Both the position numbers and the translations under genes were made by a program. Shown here piece after piece: positions 35,350 to 44,300 of a stretch of DNA of 64,000 bases; the first letter of the stretch is position 1, and each line of letters starts with the position of its first letter. Where the stretch lies: NCBI RefSeq assembly GCF_026625645.1, contig NZ_CP113056.1, forward strand, positions 2,331,001-2,395,000, in the 5' to 3' direction. The notes below the pieces were generated by a model. The model saw only the letters and a list, made by a program, of their open reading frames with translations. It ran no database searches and was not told the DNA's origin. Source of the stretch: Ancylobacter sp. SL191. Lineage in GTDB: Bacteria; Pseudomonadota; Alphaproteobacteria; Rhizobiales; Xanthobacteraceae.

Positions 35350-36558
35350 ATGGGTTGGATATCGCGCGCGCTGCTGGGACTGGCGCTTACGTTGGCGGGC
35401 GGGAGCCTCACGGCGCGGGCGGATGGTGCGACCGCCGTTCCCTCCGGCGTCTCCTATGAGCTGATCGGCCGCTGGGACGTCGACAAGCTGAACGCGGTTC
35501 TCACCACCGAAGCGCCGCGTTTCTTCGGAATCACCGTCGCCTATGCGCCCGCCCGCAACGCCGTGCGGCTCTACCGTGTCACCTACCCCTCCGTGGTGCC
35601 GGAGCAGGGCAACCGGCCGATCATCACCACCGGCCTGCTCGCCCTGCCCGATACGGAAGGGACCAGCTTCCCGCTGCTGTCCTACCAGCACGGCACGGTG
35701 TACGGGAAAAAGCAGGTGCCCTCCTTCCCCGACCAGTCGCCGGAGACGGAGCTGGCCCTCGCCCTCTTCGCCGGTCAGGGCTATGCGGTGATCGGCGCCG
35801 ATTATTTCGGCATGGGCGCCAGCTCTGAGCCGGAGGGCTATCTGGTCAAGGCGAGCCACCAGCAGGCGACCTATGACATGCTGCTGGCGAGCCGCGCCGT
35901 GCTCGCGCAGATGAACATCACCACGACCAAGCTGTTCCTCGGCGGCTGGTCGCAGGGTGGCTTTGTCACCATGGCGATGCTGCAGAAGCTGGAGGAGGCC
36001 GGCATCACCGTGGATGGCGCCGCCACCGCGAGCGCGCCCTTTGACGGCTACGCGGCGCTGAGCGGCTTTCTCGATTTTCCCCGCCCGAACGACGCCACCT
36101 GGGTGACGACGCTGTTCATCCTCACCGCCTTCTCCTTCGAGAATTACTACGGCGTGCCGGGCCTTGCGCGCTCGCTCATCAATGATAGCTATTACGACGT
36201 CGCCCGCGCCGCCTATGAGCGCAAACCGTATGATCCCTCGCATATTCCCACGGCCGTGAAGGATCTGGTCCGGGCCGAGTATTTCGACGCCCGCTTCTTC
36301 CGCGCCTCGGCCTATGGCCGCATCCTGCTCAACGAGACGCAGGCCTATCGCTGGATCATCCGCAGCCCGGTGCGCAACTATTATGGCGAGAAGGACGAGG
36401 TGATCACGCCGGGTCTGGGGCAGCTCGCCATGACCTATCAGCGCGGCATCGGCGCCGGCAACATGCAGGTCGAGGCGATCTCGACCGGGCCGACCGATCA
36501 CCGGGGAACCTACGCCACCGCCATCCCGCTCTGGAAGGCGTGGTTCGACGGCAAATAG
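35350..36558 (+). CDS. Secreted alpha/beta-hydrolase (lipase/esterase-like)
   Basis: A 402-residue exported hydrolase. A signal peptide (SRALLGLALTLAGGSLTARA, cleavage near residue 24) precedes an alpha/beta-hydrolase domain; the nucleophile elbow is FLGGWSQGGFVTMAML with Ser in GWSQG. Likely acid/base partners are the Asp in YYGEKDEVITPG and the His in GPTDHRGTYA. The sequence GLLALPDTEGTSFPLLSYQH GT resembles secretory lipases of the LIP family. It acts in the periplasm or outside. Neighbours give no substrate clue. Confidence 0.82.
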   Translation: MGWISRALLGLALTLAGGSLTARADGATAVPSGVSYELIGRWDVDKLNAVLTTEAPRFFGITVAYAPARNAVRLYRVTYPSVVPEQGNRPIITTGLLALPDTEGTSFPLLSYQHGTVYGKKQVPSFPDQSPETELALALFAGQGYAVIGADYFGMGASSEPEGYLVKASHQQATYDMLLASRAVLAQMNITTTKLFLGGWSQGGFVTMAMLQKLEEAGITVDGAATASAPFDGYAALSGFLDFPRPNDATWVTTLFILTAFSFENYYGVPGLARSLINDSYYDVARAAYERKPYDPSHIPTAVKDLVRAEYFDARFFRASAYGRILLNETQAYRWIIRSPVRNYYGEKDEVITPGLGQLAMTYQRGIGAGNMQVEAISTGPTDHRGTYATAIPLWKAWFDGK

Positions 36559-36597
36559 GTGATACCAAATAGCTGATACTAGGCCGCACAAACGAAA

Positions 36598-36620
36598 CAG
36601 GCACCCCGCCGGGGTGCCTG
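36598..36620. terminator. Terminator between convergent genes
   Basis: CAGGCACCCC-GCC-GGGGTGCCTG is a perfect 10-bp stem with a 3-base loop, in the gap between the convergent hydrolase (ends 36558) and chemoreceptor (ends 36645). Downstream bases on plus are TCGTGCCTTTT and on minus TTTCG, so it may work in both directions. Confidence 0.7.
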
Positions 36621-36644
36621 TCGTGCCTTTTGCTGTTGGCAATC

Positions 36645-38114
36645 TCAGCGCGCCAGCAGGACGCGCACTTCCTCGCGCAGCCGGTCGCCGACGCTGGTCA
36701 GCGAGGTGGAGACGCGGCGCACGTCGCCGGCGGCGCCACGGATCTGGCTGACCACGCCGCTCACGCTGTTCATGCTCTGGCTGACCGAGCCGTTGGTCGC
36801 GCTCTGCTCTTCCACGGCGGCGGAGATGCTGGCGAAAACGTCGCGCATGGTGCCGACATTCTGGGTGATCTCGCCCACCGCGTGCGCCGCCGTGCTGCTC
36901 GCCCGCTGGACGTTCTCGACCTGGGAACTGATCTCCTTGGTGGCATTGGCGGTTTGCATCGCCAATTCCTTGACCTCGGAGGCGACCACGGCGAAGCCCC
37001 GGCCGGCCTCGCCGACACGCGCCGCCTCGATGGCGGCATTGAGCGCGAGAAGATTGGTCTGCGAGGCGATGCGCTCGATCATCGAGGAGACATTGCCGAT
37101 GCGCTCGATGCTGTCGACCAGGCCGCTGACCAGCCCGTTGGCGGAATCGGCGCGCGCGGCAGCCTGCCCGGCCATCTGGGTGGCGCCATGGATCTGCTTG
37201 CTGACCTCGGCGAAGGAGACGGACATCTCGACCGCCGCCGCGGCGACGGTGGAGGACATTTCCTCGCTCTGCGCGGTCAGCGAGGTCAGCTGGTCGCTTG
37301 CCGCGCCCATGGCCTGCGAGGACTCGCCGAGCTCATTCACCGCGGCGGTCACATTGGAGGCGACATTGACGGCGTCGGTGACGACCGCCCAGGTCAGCAT
37401 CGGGCCTTCATAGACGCCCTCGGGGGTCGTCAGCGCGGAGACGTTGAGGTCCAGCGTTTCCGGGCCGACCTTGATGCGCGCGCGGTGCGGCAGGTTCGAC
37501 GGATCGGCCAGCATGCGCCGCTGCATTTCGGGTTTCTTATGGAAGACGTCGATGGAGGAGCCGACGAGCTCCGACGCCTTGATCGGCAGGAACTGCTCGA
37601 TGCGGCCAAGCGTGTTGAGGCTGGTCTTGTTGGCATAGTCGATGGTGAGGTCGAGCGTGCAGGTCATGACGTTGATCGGCATCTGCTCGACCATCTGCTG
37701 CAGGCGCCGGTTGCGGTGCTGGGCCGCAAGGGTTTCGGTTTCGACGCTGAGCACGATCTGGAGCTGCTCGTGAAGGCCTTTGGCGGGCACCGCGCCGACG
37801 CGCACACGCAGCTGCTGGTCGCCGACTGTCACGATCTCGTCGATGGGCAGGTTCTTCGGCCGCGCCAGGCGATGTCCGTCGGTCCCGAGATCGAGGTTGA
37901 AGAGGGCGAGGCTGGAGCCGACGAGCGCCTCTATCGACATTGGCAAGGCGTGGCGGATGGCGCCGAGTACCTCGCGGGCCTGCGGGTTGGCGTAGCGGAC
38001 GATGCCCTGCGTGTCGCACATGAGGACAGCGGCGGGCAGGCCGTCGATCAGGGTCGTGTCGACGGCGCGCCAGCGCGGGTGCTGACGGAGGGTATGAAGA
38101 GAAGCAGGGCTCAT
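36645..38114 (-). CDS. Soluble PAS-PAS methyl-accepting chemotaxis-type signalling protein
   Basis: A 489-residue protein without transmembrane segment or HAMP domain. Two PAS-like domains, near 15-125 ([20 protein letters not shown]) and 138-245 ([20 protein letters not shown]), precede an MCP signalling domain (255-489) with the hairpin tip [20 protein letters not shown] followed by [20 protein letters not shown]. The tip binds CheA/CheW. It has no C-terminal pentapeptide for CheR docking. A cytoplasmic sensor of metabolic or redox state is likely. It is monocistronic, with an unusual dyad in its upstream region. Confidence 0.92.
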   Translation of the reverse strand: MSPASLHTLRQHPRWRAVDTTLIDGLPAAVLMCDTQGIVRYANPQAREVLGAIRHALPMSIEALVGSSLALFNLDLGTDGHRLARPKNLPIDEIVTVGDQQLRVRVGAVPAKGLHEQLQIVLSVETETLAAQHRNRRLQQMVEQMPINVMTCTLDLTIDYANKTSLNTLGRIEQFLPIKASELVGSSIDVFHKKPEMQRRMLADPSNLPHRARIKVGPETLDLNVSALTTPEGVYEGPMLTWAVVTDAVNVASNVTAAVNELGESSQAMGAASDQLTSLTAQSEEMSSTVAAAAVEMSVSFAEVSKQIHGATQMAGQAAARADSANGLVSGLVDSIERIGNVSSMIERIASQTNLLALNAAIEAARVGEAGRGFAVVASEVKELAMQTANATKEISSQVENVQRASSTAAHAVGEITQNVGTMRDVFASISAAVEEQSATNGSVSQSMNSVSGVVSQIRGAAGDVRRVSTSLTSVGDRLREEVRVLLAR

Positions 38115-38415
38115 GAGGTCTCCGCTGGGCCTGCGGCATGGGGGATGCCCTGTGGGGTAGCCAGCGAGGCTTGCCTGTGGCTGGCTGTGCGATCATCGTT
38201 CGGTGATCTGGTGGTATTTACTACGCGTAACTACGTAGTTTTACCTTTAAACGGTAATTATGTAGTGCGGGTCGACAGTCGTGGTGAGTGGAATCCGAAC
38301 TCGATACTTTTGTTCCAAGGCTGTACGAAAATAAACTGATTGACCCTTCCGTGCGGCAGACGTTTCCTCGCGCTGTCCGAACAAACGTTTTCGATCAATC
38401 AGGAGATGTCGCGCG
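38115..38415. promoter_or_regulatory. AT-rich divergent promoter region with imperfect long dyad
   Basis: This 301-bp region is markedly AT-richer than the rest of the window. Around 38230-38266, ACTACGTAGTTTTACC and GGTAATTATGTAGT form an imperfect inverted repeat about a TTTAAAC centre; the left arm contains the perfect palindrome ACTACGTAGT, and ACTACG also occurs at 38220. It could be an operator for the chemoreceptor (minus) or for the small gene at 38416. A TTGACC at 38340 may be a -35 element for the latter. Roles are inferred. Confidence 0.4.
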
Positions 38416-38817
38416 ATGTCTGAGGCAGGCGTACCGAACGCAGCAGGCAACAGGCGTCAGGAAAAGCCGGGTGAGCCGCAGCCCGTGACATCCGCTCCGG
38501 CGGCGTCCACTCCGGTCACATCCGCTTCCTTGGGGGGCTCGTCCCCGCAGGATACGTGCCCCTATTACATCCTCTATTACGCGGAAGCCTCGACCTCGGG
38601 TGTCATGGGCCCCATGAAGCGCGCCCGCTACGCCTCGGTCCGCGAGGCGGCCCACCGGGCAATGGAGATGCGTCGTTCAGGGAATCAGCGGCCGGTGGAA
38701 ATTCGCGATCCGCAGGACCATCTCATCACCTGCGAACTGATGGGCTGGAAGCTGCCGCCGCTGGTGCGGCCCGAGCATCCACGCCGAGCCTCGGCTGCGG
38801 TCGCGCGGATCGCCTGA
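38416..38817 (+). CDS. Hypothetical protein, 133 aa
   Basis: I do not recognise a family. The N-terminal 45 residues are Pro/Ala/Ser-rich and probably disordered; the C-terminal part (about 48-120) looks folded: CPYYILYYAEASTSGVMGPM, RYASVREAAHRAMEMRRSG and IRDPQDHLITCELMGWKLPP. A CAGGAG site eight to nine bases upstream of ATG 38416 supports translation. It is transcribed away from the chemoreceptor gene and is followed by a hairpin at 38848-38864. The function is unknown. Confidence 0.65.
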   Translation: MSEAGVPNAAGNRRQEKPGEPQPVTSAPAASTPVTSASLGGSSPQDTCPYYILYYAEASTSGVMGPMKRARYASVREAAHRAMEMRRSGNQRPVEIRDPQDHLITCELMGWKLPPLVRPEHPRRASAAVARIA

Positions 38818-38847
38818 CGGTACGTGTCCCCAGCGAAGCCAGTGACA

Positions 38848-38864
38848 GTGCCGCTTTGCGGCAC
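38848..38864 (+). terminator. Hairpin after the 133-aa gene
   Basis: GTGCCGC-TTT-GCGGCAC, a 7-bp perfect stem, is followed after a few bases by GGGTTTTCTTT. It begins 31 bp after the stop codon of the preceding gene. The T-rich tract is displaced, so this is a likely but not textbook terminator. Confidence 0.5.
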
Positions 38865-38887
38865 CTGACGGGTTTTCTTTACCCGAC

Positions 38888-38961
38888 ATGACCTTACGTC
38901 ATATAGCCTGCCGGCCGTTGATTGCGGTCGCGCGGGTTTTAATTGCGTGAGACCATGGTCT
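38888..38961. promoter_or_regulatory. Two dyads upstream of TRAP operon
   Basis: ATGAC-CTTAC-GTCAT (38888-38902) and the perfect 12-base palindrome AGACCATGGTCT (38950-38961) lie 86-160 bp before dctQ in the 230-bp intergenic region. Their position suits operators for a regulator of the TRAP transporter that is encoded elsewhere. No regulator gene is adjacent. Confidence 0.4.
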
Positions 38962-39047
38962 ATCTTGCCGAAAGTGGCTCAGGAGGCGATTGCACGCTTT
39001 AGCCTGCGCAACGACAAAAGTCGGCGCGAATTGGAGGGGAACGTCGC

Positions 39048-39587
39048 ATGGGGGCTCTGCTTGCCTTCAGCCGGGTCATTGACTGGCTGAATGAGAAGTT
39101 CGGCCGTATCGCCGATTGGTGCGTGCTGACCTCATGCCTGATCAGTGCCGGCAATGCGACGGTGCGCTACCTCCTCAGCTACAGCACCAATGGCCTGCTG
39201 GAGATCCAGTGGTATCTGTTCGGCGCGCTGGTGCTGCTCGGCGCGCCCTACACGTTGCAGAAGAACGAGCATGTGCGTGTGGATCTGCTGTACATGGCGG
39301 TCTCGCCGCGCGCCCGCCTGTGGATCGACACGGTGGGCTTCGTCGTGATCCTCATTCCGGCCGGCATCTATCTCACGCTGCTCAGCTTCCCCTTCTTCTG
39401 GCAGTCCTTTCTCTCCGACGAGATGTCGCAGAATGCCGGCGGGCTGATCCTGTGGCCGGCCAAGCTGCTGCTGCCGCTCGGCTTCGCGCTGCTGACGCTT
39501 CAGGCGGTTTCCGAACTCATCAAGCGCATCGGTGGTCTTGCCGGCGTTATCGAGGTCGAGACGACCTATGAGAAGCCGCTGCAATAG
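39048..39587 (+). CDS. TRAP transporter small permease (DctQ family)
   Basis: A 179-residue membrane protein with four helices; the signature is GLLEIQWYLFGALVLLGAPY followed by TLQKNEHVRVDLLY. TRAP transporters use a periplasmic DctP protein and an ion gradient to import carboxylates or similar solutes; DctQ supports the large permease DctM. GGAGGGGAACGTCGC precedes the ATG. The dctM gene follows 70 bp later. No dctP gene lies on either side, which is unusual. Confidence 0.93.
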   Translation: MGALLAFSRVIDWLNEKFGRIADWCVLTSCLISAGNATVRYLLSYSTNGLLEIQWYLFGALVLLGAPYTLQKNEHVRVDLLYMAVSPRARLWIDTVGFVVILIPAGIYLTLLSFPFFWQSFLSDEMSQNAGGLILWPAKLLLPLGFALLTLQAVSELIKRIGGLAGVIEVETTYEKPLQ

Positions 39588-39657
39588 ACGCTGACCTCGC
39601 CGCGGCTGCCGCCATCGCCCTGTCTGCTCCCCGACACCACGACCGACGAGCCCTCTC

Positions 39658-41070
39658 ATGTTCTCTCATGGCGTGATGCCCCCGTTGATGTTCGCCGGCA
39701 TGATCTGCTTCATGCTGGCCGGCTTTCCGGTGGCCTTTTCCCTCATCGCCGTCGGCCTGTTCTTCGGAACCCTCGGTGTCCTGACCGACCATTTCCACCC
39801 GGCCTTCCTGCAGGCGCTGCCGCTGCGCTTCTACGGCATCATCTCCAACGACCTGTTGCTGGCGATCCCGTTCTTCACCTTCATGGGCGCCATTCTGGAG
39901 CGCTGCGGCCTTGCCGAGGATCTGCTGGAAGGCACCGGCAAGCTGTTCGGCAAGGTGCCGGGCGGCCTCGCCTATGCGGTCATCATCGTCGGCGCCATCC
40001 TTGGCGCGATCACCGGCACGGTGGCCGCCTCTGTCATCGCCATGGGCGTGATCTCGCTGCCGGTAATGATGCGCTATGGCTATGACCAGAAGCTGGCCAC
40101 CGGCGTGATCGCGGCCTCGGGCACCATCACCCAGCTCATCCCGCCCTCGCTGGTGCTGATCATCCTCGCCGAGCAGCTCGGCAAGCCGGTCGGCGACATG
40201 TATCTCGGCGCCATCGGCCCCTCGCTGCTGCAGGTGGCGATCTTCCTCGCCTATGTCTTCGTGCTCTCGCTCATCAAGCCGCAGACCATGCCGCCGCTGC
40301 CGCCGGAAGCACGCGGGGAGGGCGGCTGGCCGCTGATCCGGCAGGTGCTGTGGGGCATGGTGCCCTCCATCGTGCTGATCATGCTGGTGCTCGGCACGCT
40401 GGCCATGGGCCTCGCCACGCCGACGGAAGCGGGCGCCATGGGCGCGGTCGGCGCCATCGTTCTGGCGGCGCTGCACGGGCGCCTGACTTGGCCGCTGATC
40501 CGTCAGGCCATGGCCTCGACCATGCGCATCACCTCGATGGTGGTGTTCATCCTCATCGGCGCGACCGTGTTCAGCCTCGTCTTCCAGGGCATGGATGGCG
40601 CGCTGTGGATCGAGCATCTGCTGTCGCAGCTGCCGGGCGGGCGCATCGGCTTCCTGGTGTTCGTCAACATCTTCATCTTCTTCATCGCCTTCTTCCTCGA
40701 TTTCTTCGAGATCGCCTTCATCATCGTGCCGCTGCTGGTGCCGGTGGCGATCAAGCTGGACATCAATCTGATCTGGCTCGGTGTGCTGCTCTGCGTGAAC
40801 ATGCAGACGGCGTTCATGCACCCGCCCTTCGGCTTCGCGCTGTTCTATCTGCGCGGCATCGCCCCGCCCTCGATCCGCACCTCGCAGATCTACTGGGGCG
40901 CGATCCCGTGGCTGTTCATGCAGCTCATTCTGGTGGTGGTGGTCATCATGTGGCCGGAGGCGGTGACCTACTGGATCAGCGCCGGGTCGACGGTCGATCC
41001 CTCGACCATCCAGCTCGACATCCCGCAGATGGAGCCGCCGCCGCTCAATATGGGCCCGCCGCAGTTCTGA
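39658..41070 (+). CDS. TRAP transporter large permease (DctM family)
   Basis: A 470-residue membrane protein with about 12 helices. Family features are LLAIPFFTFMGAILERCGLA, AIITGTVAASVIAMGVISLP (approximate reading across GAILGAITGTVAASV), ASGTITQLIPPSLVLIILAE and PTEAGAMGAVGAIV. The C-terminal tail is extended and Pro-rich (IPQMEPPPLNMGPPQF), and residues about 215-230 form a cytoplasmic loop. It carries out the ion-driven transport step. Substrate cannot be told without the binding protein; mannitol/chloroaromatic-type TRAP large permeases are similar in length. Confidence 0.93.
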   Translation: MFSHGVMPPLMFAGMICFMLAGFPVAFSLIAVGLFFGTLGVLTDHFHPAFLQALPLRFYGIISNDLLLAIPFFTFMGAILERCGLAEDLLEGTGKLFGKVPGGLAYAVIIVGAILGAITGTVAASVIAMGVISLPVMMRYGYDQKLATGVIAASGTITQLIPPSLVLIILAEQLGKPVGDMYLGAIGPSLLQVAIFLAYVFVLSLIKPQTMPPLPPEARGEGGWPLIRQVLWGMVPSIVLIMLVLGTLAMGLATPTEAGAMGAVGAIVLAALHGRLTWPLIRQAMASTMRITSMVVFILIGATVFSLVFQGMDGALWIEHLLSQLPGGRIGFLVFVNIFIFFIAFFLDFFEIAFIIVPLLVPVAIKLDINLIWLGVLLCVNMQTAFMHPPFGFALFYLRGIAPPSIRTSQIYWGAIPWLFMQLILVVVVIMWPEAVTYWISAGSTVDPSTIQLDIPQMEPPPLNMGPPQF

Positions 41071-41080
41071 TTTCGCGATC

Positions 41081-41111
41081 ACATCCCGGACGACAGGCGC
41101 GTCCGGGATGT
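41081..41111 (+). terminator. Terminator after TRAP operon
   Basis: ACATCCCGGAC (41081-41091), nine-base loop, GTCCGGGATGT (41101-41111), then TCGTTTGTG: an 11-bp perfect stem starting 11 bp after the dctM stop codon. It also faces the convergent membrane-protein gene ending at 41157. Confidence 0.8.
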
Positions 41112-41156
41112 TCGTTTGTGGACCCGTCGCCAGCGCGGGTCAGTTCCCGATGCGGG

Positions 41157-41654
41157 TCAGGCGGGGCGGTGGATCGCCGGGCGCCTGCCGCGCACCGCGA
41201 GAGCGCCGGCGAACACGAACAGCGCCAGCACCGCCAGCTGGGCGATGGCGAAGGGCGGCTCGGCTTGCGTCGGCGCCAGCGCCTTCTGCGTGGGCACCTT
41301 GGCGAAGGCCTGCGCGACGGCGACGAAGGCCAGCAGCCACAGGCTGATGGTGACGCCGATGGCGTAGATCCATCCCCAGGCGCCGGCGCGGCCGAAGAGG
41401 TAGCGGGCGGGAATCGTCACCGCCAGCACGCCGAGGGCGACGAGCCCGACAATGTGCGAGGGCAGAAGGCCGGTGAACGGAAAGCCGAAGCCGGTGGCGC
41501 TGGTCAGCACGGCGGTGACGATGAAGACCGCGGTCCAGGCGCCGCGCTCGCGGCCGGCGATCAGGTCGAGGAGCACGCACACCCCGGTGGCGAGGGCGAT
41601 GAGGCTCAGCCAGGTGTGAAAGCCCGTCCAGTTGGTCGGGTCGAAGATGGTCAT
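41157..41654 (-). CDS. Four-helix integral membrane protein, unknown function
   Basis: A 165-residue protein starting at ATG 41654 (TIFDPTNWTGFHTWLSLIAL). Four hydrophobic segments are visible: near 13-30, 38-55 (AVFIVTAVLTSATGFGF), 64-80 (HIVGLVALGVLAVTI) and 90-115, with a fifth weaker one near 137-155. The TSATGFGFPFTGLLPSHIVG segment resembles small membrane proteins of unknown function widespread in Hyphomicrobiales. No residues suggest enzymatic activity. It is monocistronic. Confidence 0.72.
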   Translation of the reverse strand: MTIFDPTNWTGFHTWLSLIALATGVCVLLDLIAGRERGAWTAVFIVTAVLTSATGFGFPFTGLLPSHIVGLVALGVLAVTIPARYLFGRAGAWGWIYAIGVTISLWLLAFVAVAQAFAKVPTQKALAPTQAEPPFAIAQLAVLALFVFAGALAVRGRRPAIHRPA

Positions 41655-41905
41655 GATGCGCTCCCCTGTGTGCCCCGAGGCGCCGGGCTTGCTCCAGTGA
41701 CGCCACCCGCGCGGGCGAGGGGTGGATGCGCGGTGTTTCATGATAGGCAACAGTTTTGAGGCAGGGCCAGCACGCCAGACATATTCGTAAATGCGAAATC
41801 GCAAATCTGTGTCTTTCGGCGCATTGGGCCCGTGCGAAATCTGCGCGATAAGGCGGGCCTTCCACCCGGCGCGCGCGCCGCCGCCTCGCAGATGACGGAA
41901 CCGCC

Positions 41906-43153
41906 ATGAGTAAAACCGACGCCGCCCCGGCCACCCCGCATCCCGGCATGGGGTTTCGCCAGTTCGTCGGCTACATCGCGGCGCTGATGGCGACCAATGC
42001 CATCGCCATCGATTCGATGCTGCCCGCGCTGCCGGAGATTGGCCGCGCGCTGAACATCGATACGGCCAACCACACGCAGATCGTCATCACCGCCTATCTG
42101 CTCGGCTTCGGCCTGGCGCAGATCGTCTATGGCACGCTGGCCGACCGCTTCGGCCGCAAGCCGGTGCTGCTGGTCGGGCTTGGCATCTACACCATTGCCT
42201 CCGTCGCCTGCTATTTCGCGCCGTCGCTGGGCATCATGATCGCCGCGCGCGCCATTCAGGGCGTCGGCTCGGCGGCCACGCGCATCCTCGCCATTACCAT
42301 CGTGCGCGATTGCTACTCCGGCCGGCAGATGGCGCGGGTGATGTCGCTCGCCTTCATCGTGTTCCTCGCCGTGCCGATCGTCGCCCCCTCCATCGGCCAG
42401 TTGATCATGCTGGTGGCGCCGTGGAAGGCGATCTTCTTCATGCTTTTCCTGTTCGGCGCGGTGCTGTTCATCTGGACGACGATCCGCCTGCCGGAAACGC
42501 TGAAGGAGGAGAACCGCACGCCGATCTCGGTGCGCGGCATCACCTTCGCCTTCGGGCTGGTGTTCCGCAGCCGCGTGACCGTCGGCTATATGCTGGCCAT
42601 GACCATGGTGATGGGCGGCCTGTTCGGCTTCATCAATTCGGCGCAGCAGGTGTTCGCCGATGCCTTCGGCGCTAGTGAGCTGTTCACGCTGATCTTCGCC
42701 CTCATCGCCGTGTTCATGGCGCTGTCCTCGCTGCTGAACTCCAAGGTCGTCGGCAAGCTCGGCATGCGCCGGGTCTCCCACGCAGCGCTGCTCGGCTATC
42801 TCACGGTGACGCTGATCCATGCCGTCGTGGTGCTGGCGGGCGTTGAGACGATCTGGACCTTCTCGATCCTGCAGGCGCTGATGATGTTCTTCTTTGGCCT
42901 CATGGTGTCGAACTTCAACGCCATGGCGATGGAGCCGGTGGGCCATGTGGCCGGCACCGCCTCCTCGGCGCTGGGTTTCGTCAGCACGGTGGGCGGGGCG
43001 CTGCTCGGCTTCGGCCTCGGCCAGCTCTTCGACGGGACGACGCTGCCGCTGACGCTTGGTTTTGCGGCGCTGGGCATCGGCGCCCTGGGCTGGGTGCTGT
43101 TTGCCGAGCGTGGGCGGCTGTTCCATTCCAGCGGCGCCCCCGCCCGGTCCTGA
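41906..43153 (+). CDS. MFS drug-resistance transporter, Bcr/CflA family
   Basis: A 415-residue major facilitator with 12 helices. Motif D2/C-like features are IDSMLPALPEIGRALNI near 30-46 and motif A GTLADRFGRKPVLLVG between helices 2 and 3. RAIQGVGSAATRILAITIVRD (near 112-132) is the DHA1-type motif B. Bcr/CflA proteins export bicyclomycin, sulfonamides, dipeptides or other small molecules using the proton gradient. The gene stands alone. The substrate is not predictable. Confidence 0.92.
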   Translation: MSKTDAAPATPHPGMGFRQFVGYIAALMATNAIAIDSMLPALPEIGRALNIDTANHTQIVITAYLLGFGLAQIVYGTLADRFGRKPVLLVGLGIYTIASVACYFAPSLGIMIAARAIQGVGSAATRILAITIVRDCYSGRQMARVMSLAFIVFLAVPIVAPSIGQLIMLVAPWKAIFFMLFLFGAVLFIWTTIRLPETLKEENRTPISVRGITFAFGLVFRSRVTVGYMLAMTMVMGGLFGFINSAQQVFADAFGASELFTLIFALIAVFMALSSLLNSKVVGKLGMRRVSHAALLGYLTVTLIHAVVVLAGVETIWTFSILQALMMFFFGLMVSNFNAMAMEPVGHVAGTASSALGFVSTVGGALLGFGLGQLFDGTTLPLTLGFAALGIGALGWVLFAERGRLFHSSGAPARS

Positions 43154-43213
43154 CCAGCCCTCTCGTTACGTTCGGCTCGCTCCCCGAACCGAGGGGCGCG
43201 CCGGGGTCGTTCG

Positions 43214-43744
43214 TCAGGCCGTGGCGAGGGCCGGCGCCAGGCTCGGCACCGCGGCGGCCTCGGGAAAATGCGCGCTGGCGGATTTGCGCCATTCGGCCGA
43301 GGCCGCAAAAGCGGTGATGAGCGTGCCGAGATCGGTCTCGTCGATCATCAGCGCCGCATCCTCCGGGCTCATCCACACATGCAGCCGGTCGCCGCGCTCG
43401 GGGAAGTCGTCGAGCTGCCGGCGCACCGCCAGCGGAAAAACCGAGACCTTGACCAGCGCGAAATGGCTCTCCAGCCGCTTCCAGTAGCGGTACTGGCCGA
43501 GCTTCTTGCGGCTGACATCGCCAACAATGCCGGCTTCCTGCCACGCCTCGATCTGGGCCGACTTCCAATCCTTGTGATTCTTGATCGGCCATCCCTTGGG
43601 GATGACCGCCCGGCGTGTCTCGCGCGAGGAGAGGACGAGGATCTGCAGGCGCCCTTCGGAGGAAAGCCGGTAGGGCAAGGCCGCAACCTGCTGGAGTACA
43701 CGGCCATCCTTCGCCTGGCGGTTATGTTGCTTGCTTTTCGCCAT
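43214..43744 (-). CDS. NUDIX-family hydrolase
   Basis: A 176-residue protein (ATG 43744, MAKSKQHNRQAKDGRVLQQV). The NUDIX region is RRAVIPKGWPIKNHKDWKSA followed by QIEAWQEAGIVGDV: the canonical GX5EX7REUXEEXGU box is partly degenerate, with EAWQEAGI as its C-terminal half. This form is found in many alphaproteobacterial NUDIX proteins related to diphosphoinositol phosphatase-like enzymes. Likely substrates are nucleoside diphosphate derivatives. No strong ribosome site is seen; a longer frame upstream runs through the direct repeats and is less likely. Confidence 0.82.
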   Translation of the reverse strand: MAKSKQHNRQAKDGRVLQQVAALPYRLSSEGRLQILVLSSRETRRAVIPKGWPIKNHKDWKSAQIEAWQEAGIVGDVSRKKLGQYRYWKRLESHFALVKVSVFPLAVRRQLDDFPERGDRLHVWMSPEDAALMIDETDLGTLITAFAASAEWRKSASAHFPEAAAVPSLAPALATA

Positions 43745-43767
43745 GGTGAACCAATCTAGTGTACATG

Positions 43768-43818
43768 GCGCGGATTGCGACATTTTTCGTCGGGGTGGCA
43801 GCGCGGATTGCGACATTT
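43768..43818. repeat. Direct repeat in divergent nudix/MAPEG promoter
   Basis: The 18-base sequence GCGCGGATTGCGACATTT occurs exactly twice, at 43768-43785 and 43801-43818, with starts 33 bp apart (about three helical turns). Both lie between the divergent NUDIX and MAPEG genes. Same-face spacing suggests paired sites for a DNA-binding protein; a chance duplication is possible. Confidence 0.7.
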
Positions 43819-43837
43819 CCCGAGGGCAGGGGTGCAC

Positions 43838-44236
43838 ATGACGTTGGAACTGACGATTCTCGCCTGGTCACTCGTTCTGGCTGTGATTCAGATCATGCTA
43901 CCCGCGATGTGTCGCAATCGTGAGACAGGCGTCGCCTATAATGCCAGCGCCCGCGACGAGCCGGGACCACCGGTCGGCGTCGTGACCGGCCGGCTGCGGC
44001 GGGCGCAGGCGAATCTGTTCGAGACGTTGCCGCTGTTCATCGCGGCGGTGCTGATCGCCCATGTGGCGGGACGTGAGGGCACGCTTACCGCGCTGGGGGC
44101 GAGCCTCTTCCTGGCAGCGCGGGTGATCTACGTGCCGCTCTACGCGCTCGGCGTGCCCTATCTCCGCTCGGCCGTCTGGCTGGCGTCCATGGCCGGGCTC
44201 GCCCTGGTGCTGCTGGCGATTCTTCTGCCGCTTTAG
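43838..44236 (+). CDS. MAPEG-family membrane protein
   Basis: A 132-residue protein with four helices, beginning TLELTILAWSLVLAVIQIML. The MAPEG signature covers RLRRAQANLFETLPLFIAAV (GRLRRAQAN-E pattern) and AARVIYVPLYALGVPYLRSA. Family members include microsomal glutathione transferases and leukotriene synthases; bacterial ones are mostly uncharacterised. ATG 43838 begins the first helix. Confidence 0.88.
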   Translation: MTLELTILAWSLVLAVIQIMLPAMCRNRETGVAYNASARDEPGPPVGVVTGRLRRAQANLFETLPLFIAAVLIAHVAGREGTLTALGASLFLAARVIYVPLYALGVPYLRSAVWLASMAGLALVLLAILLPL

Positions 44237-44300
44237 TCGTCGGGCGCTCTCGGACCGGCCGGCAGCGCCGGCCGATCAATGCCGCAGCTCGTCATCGTCG

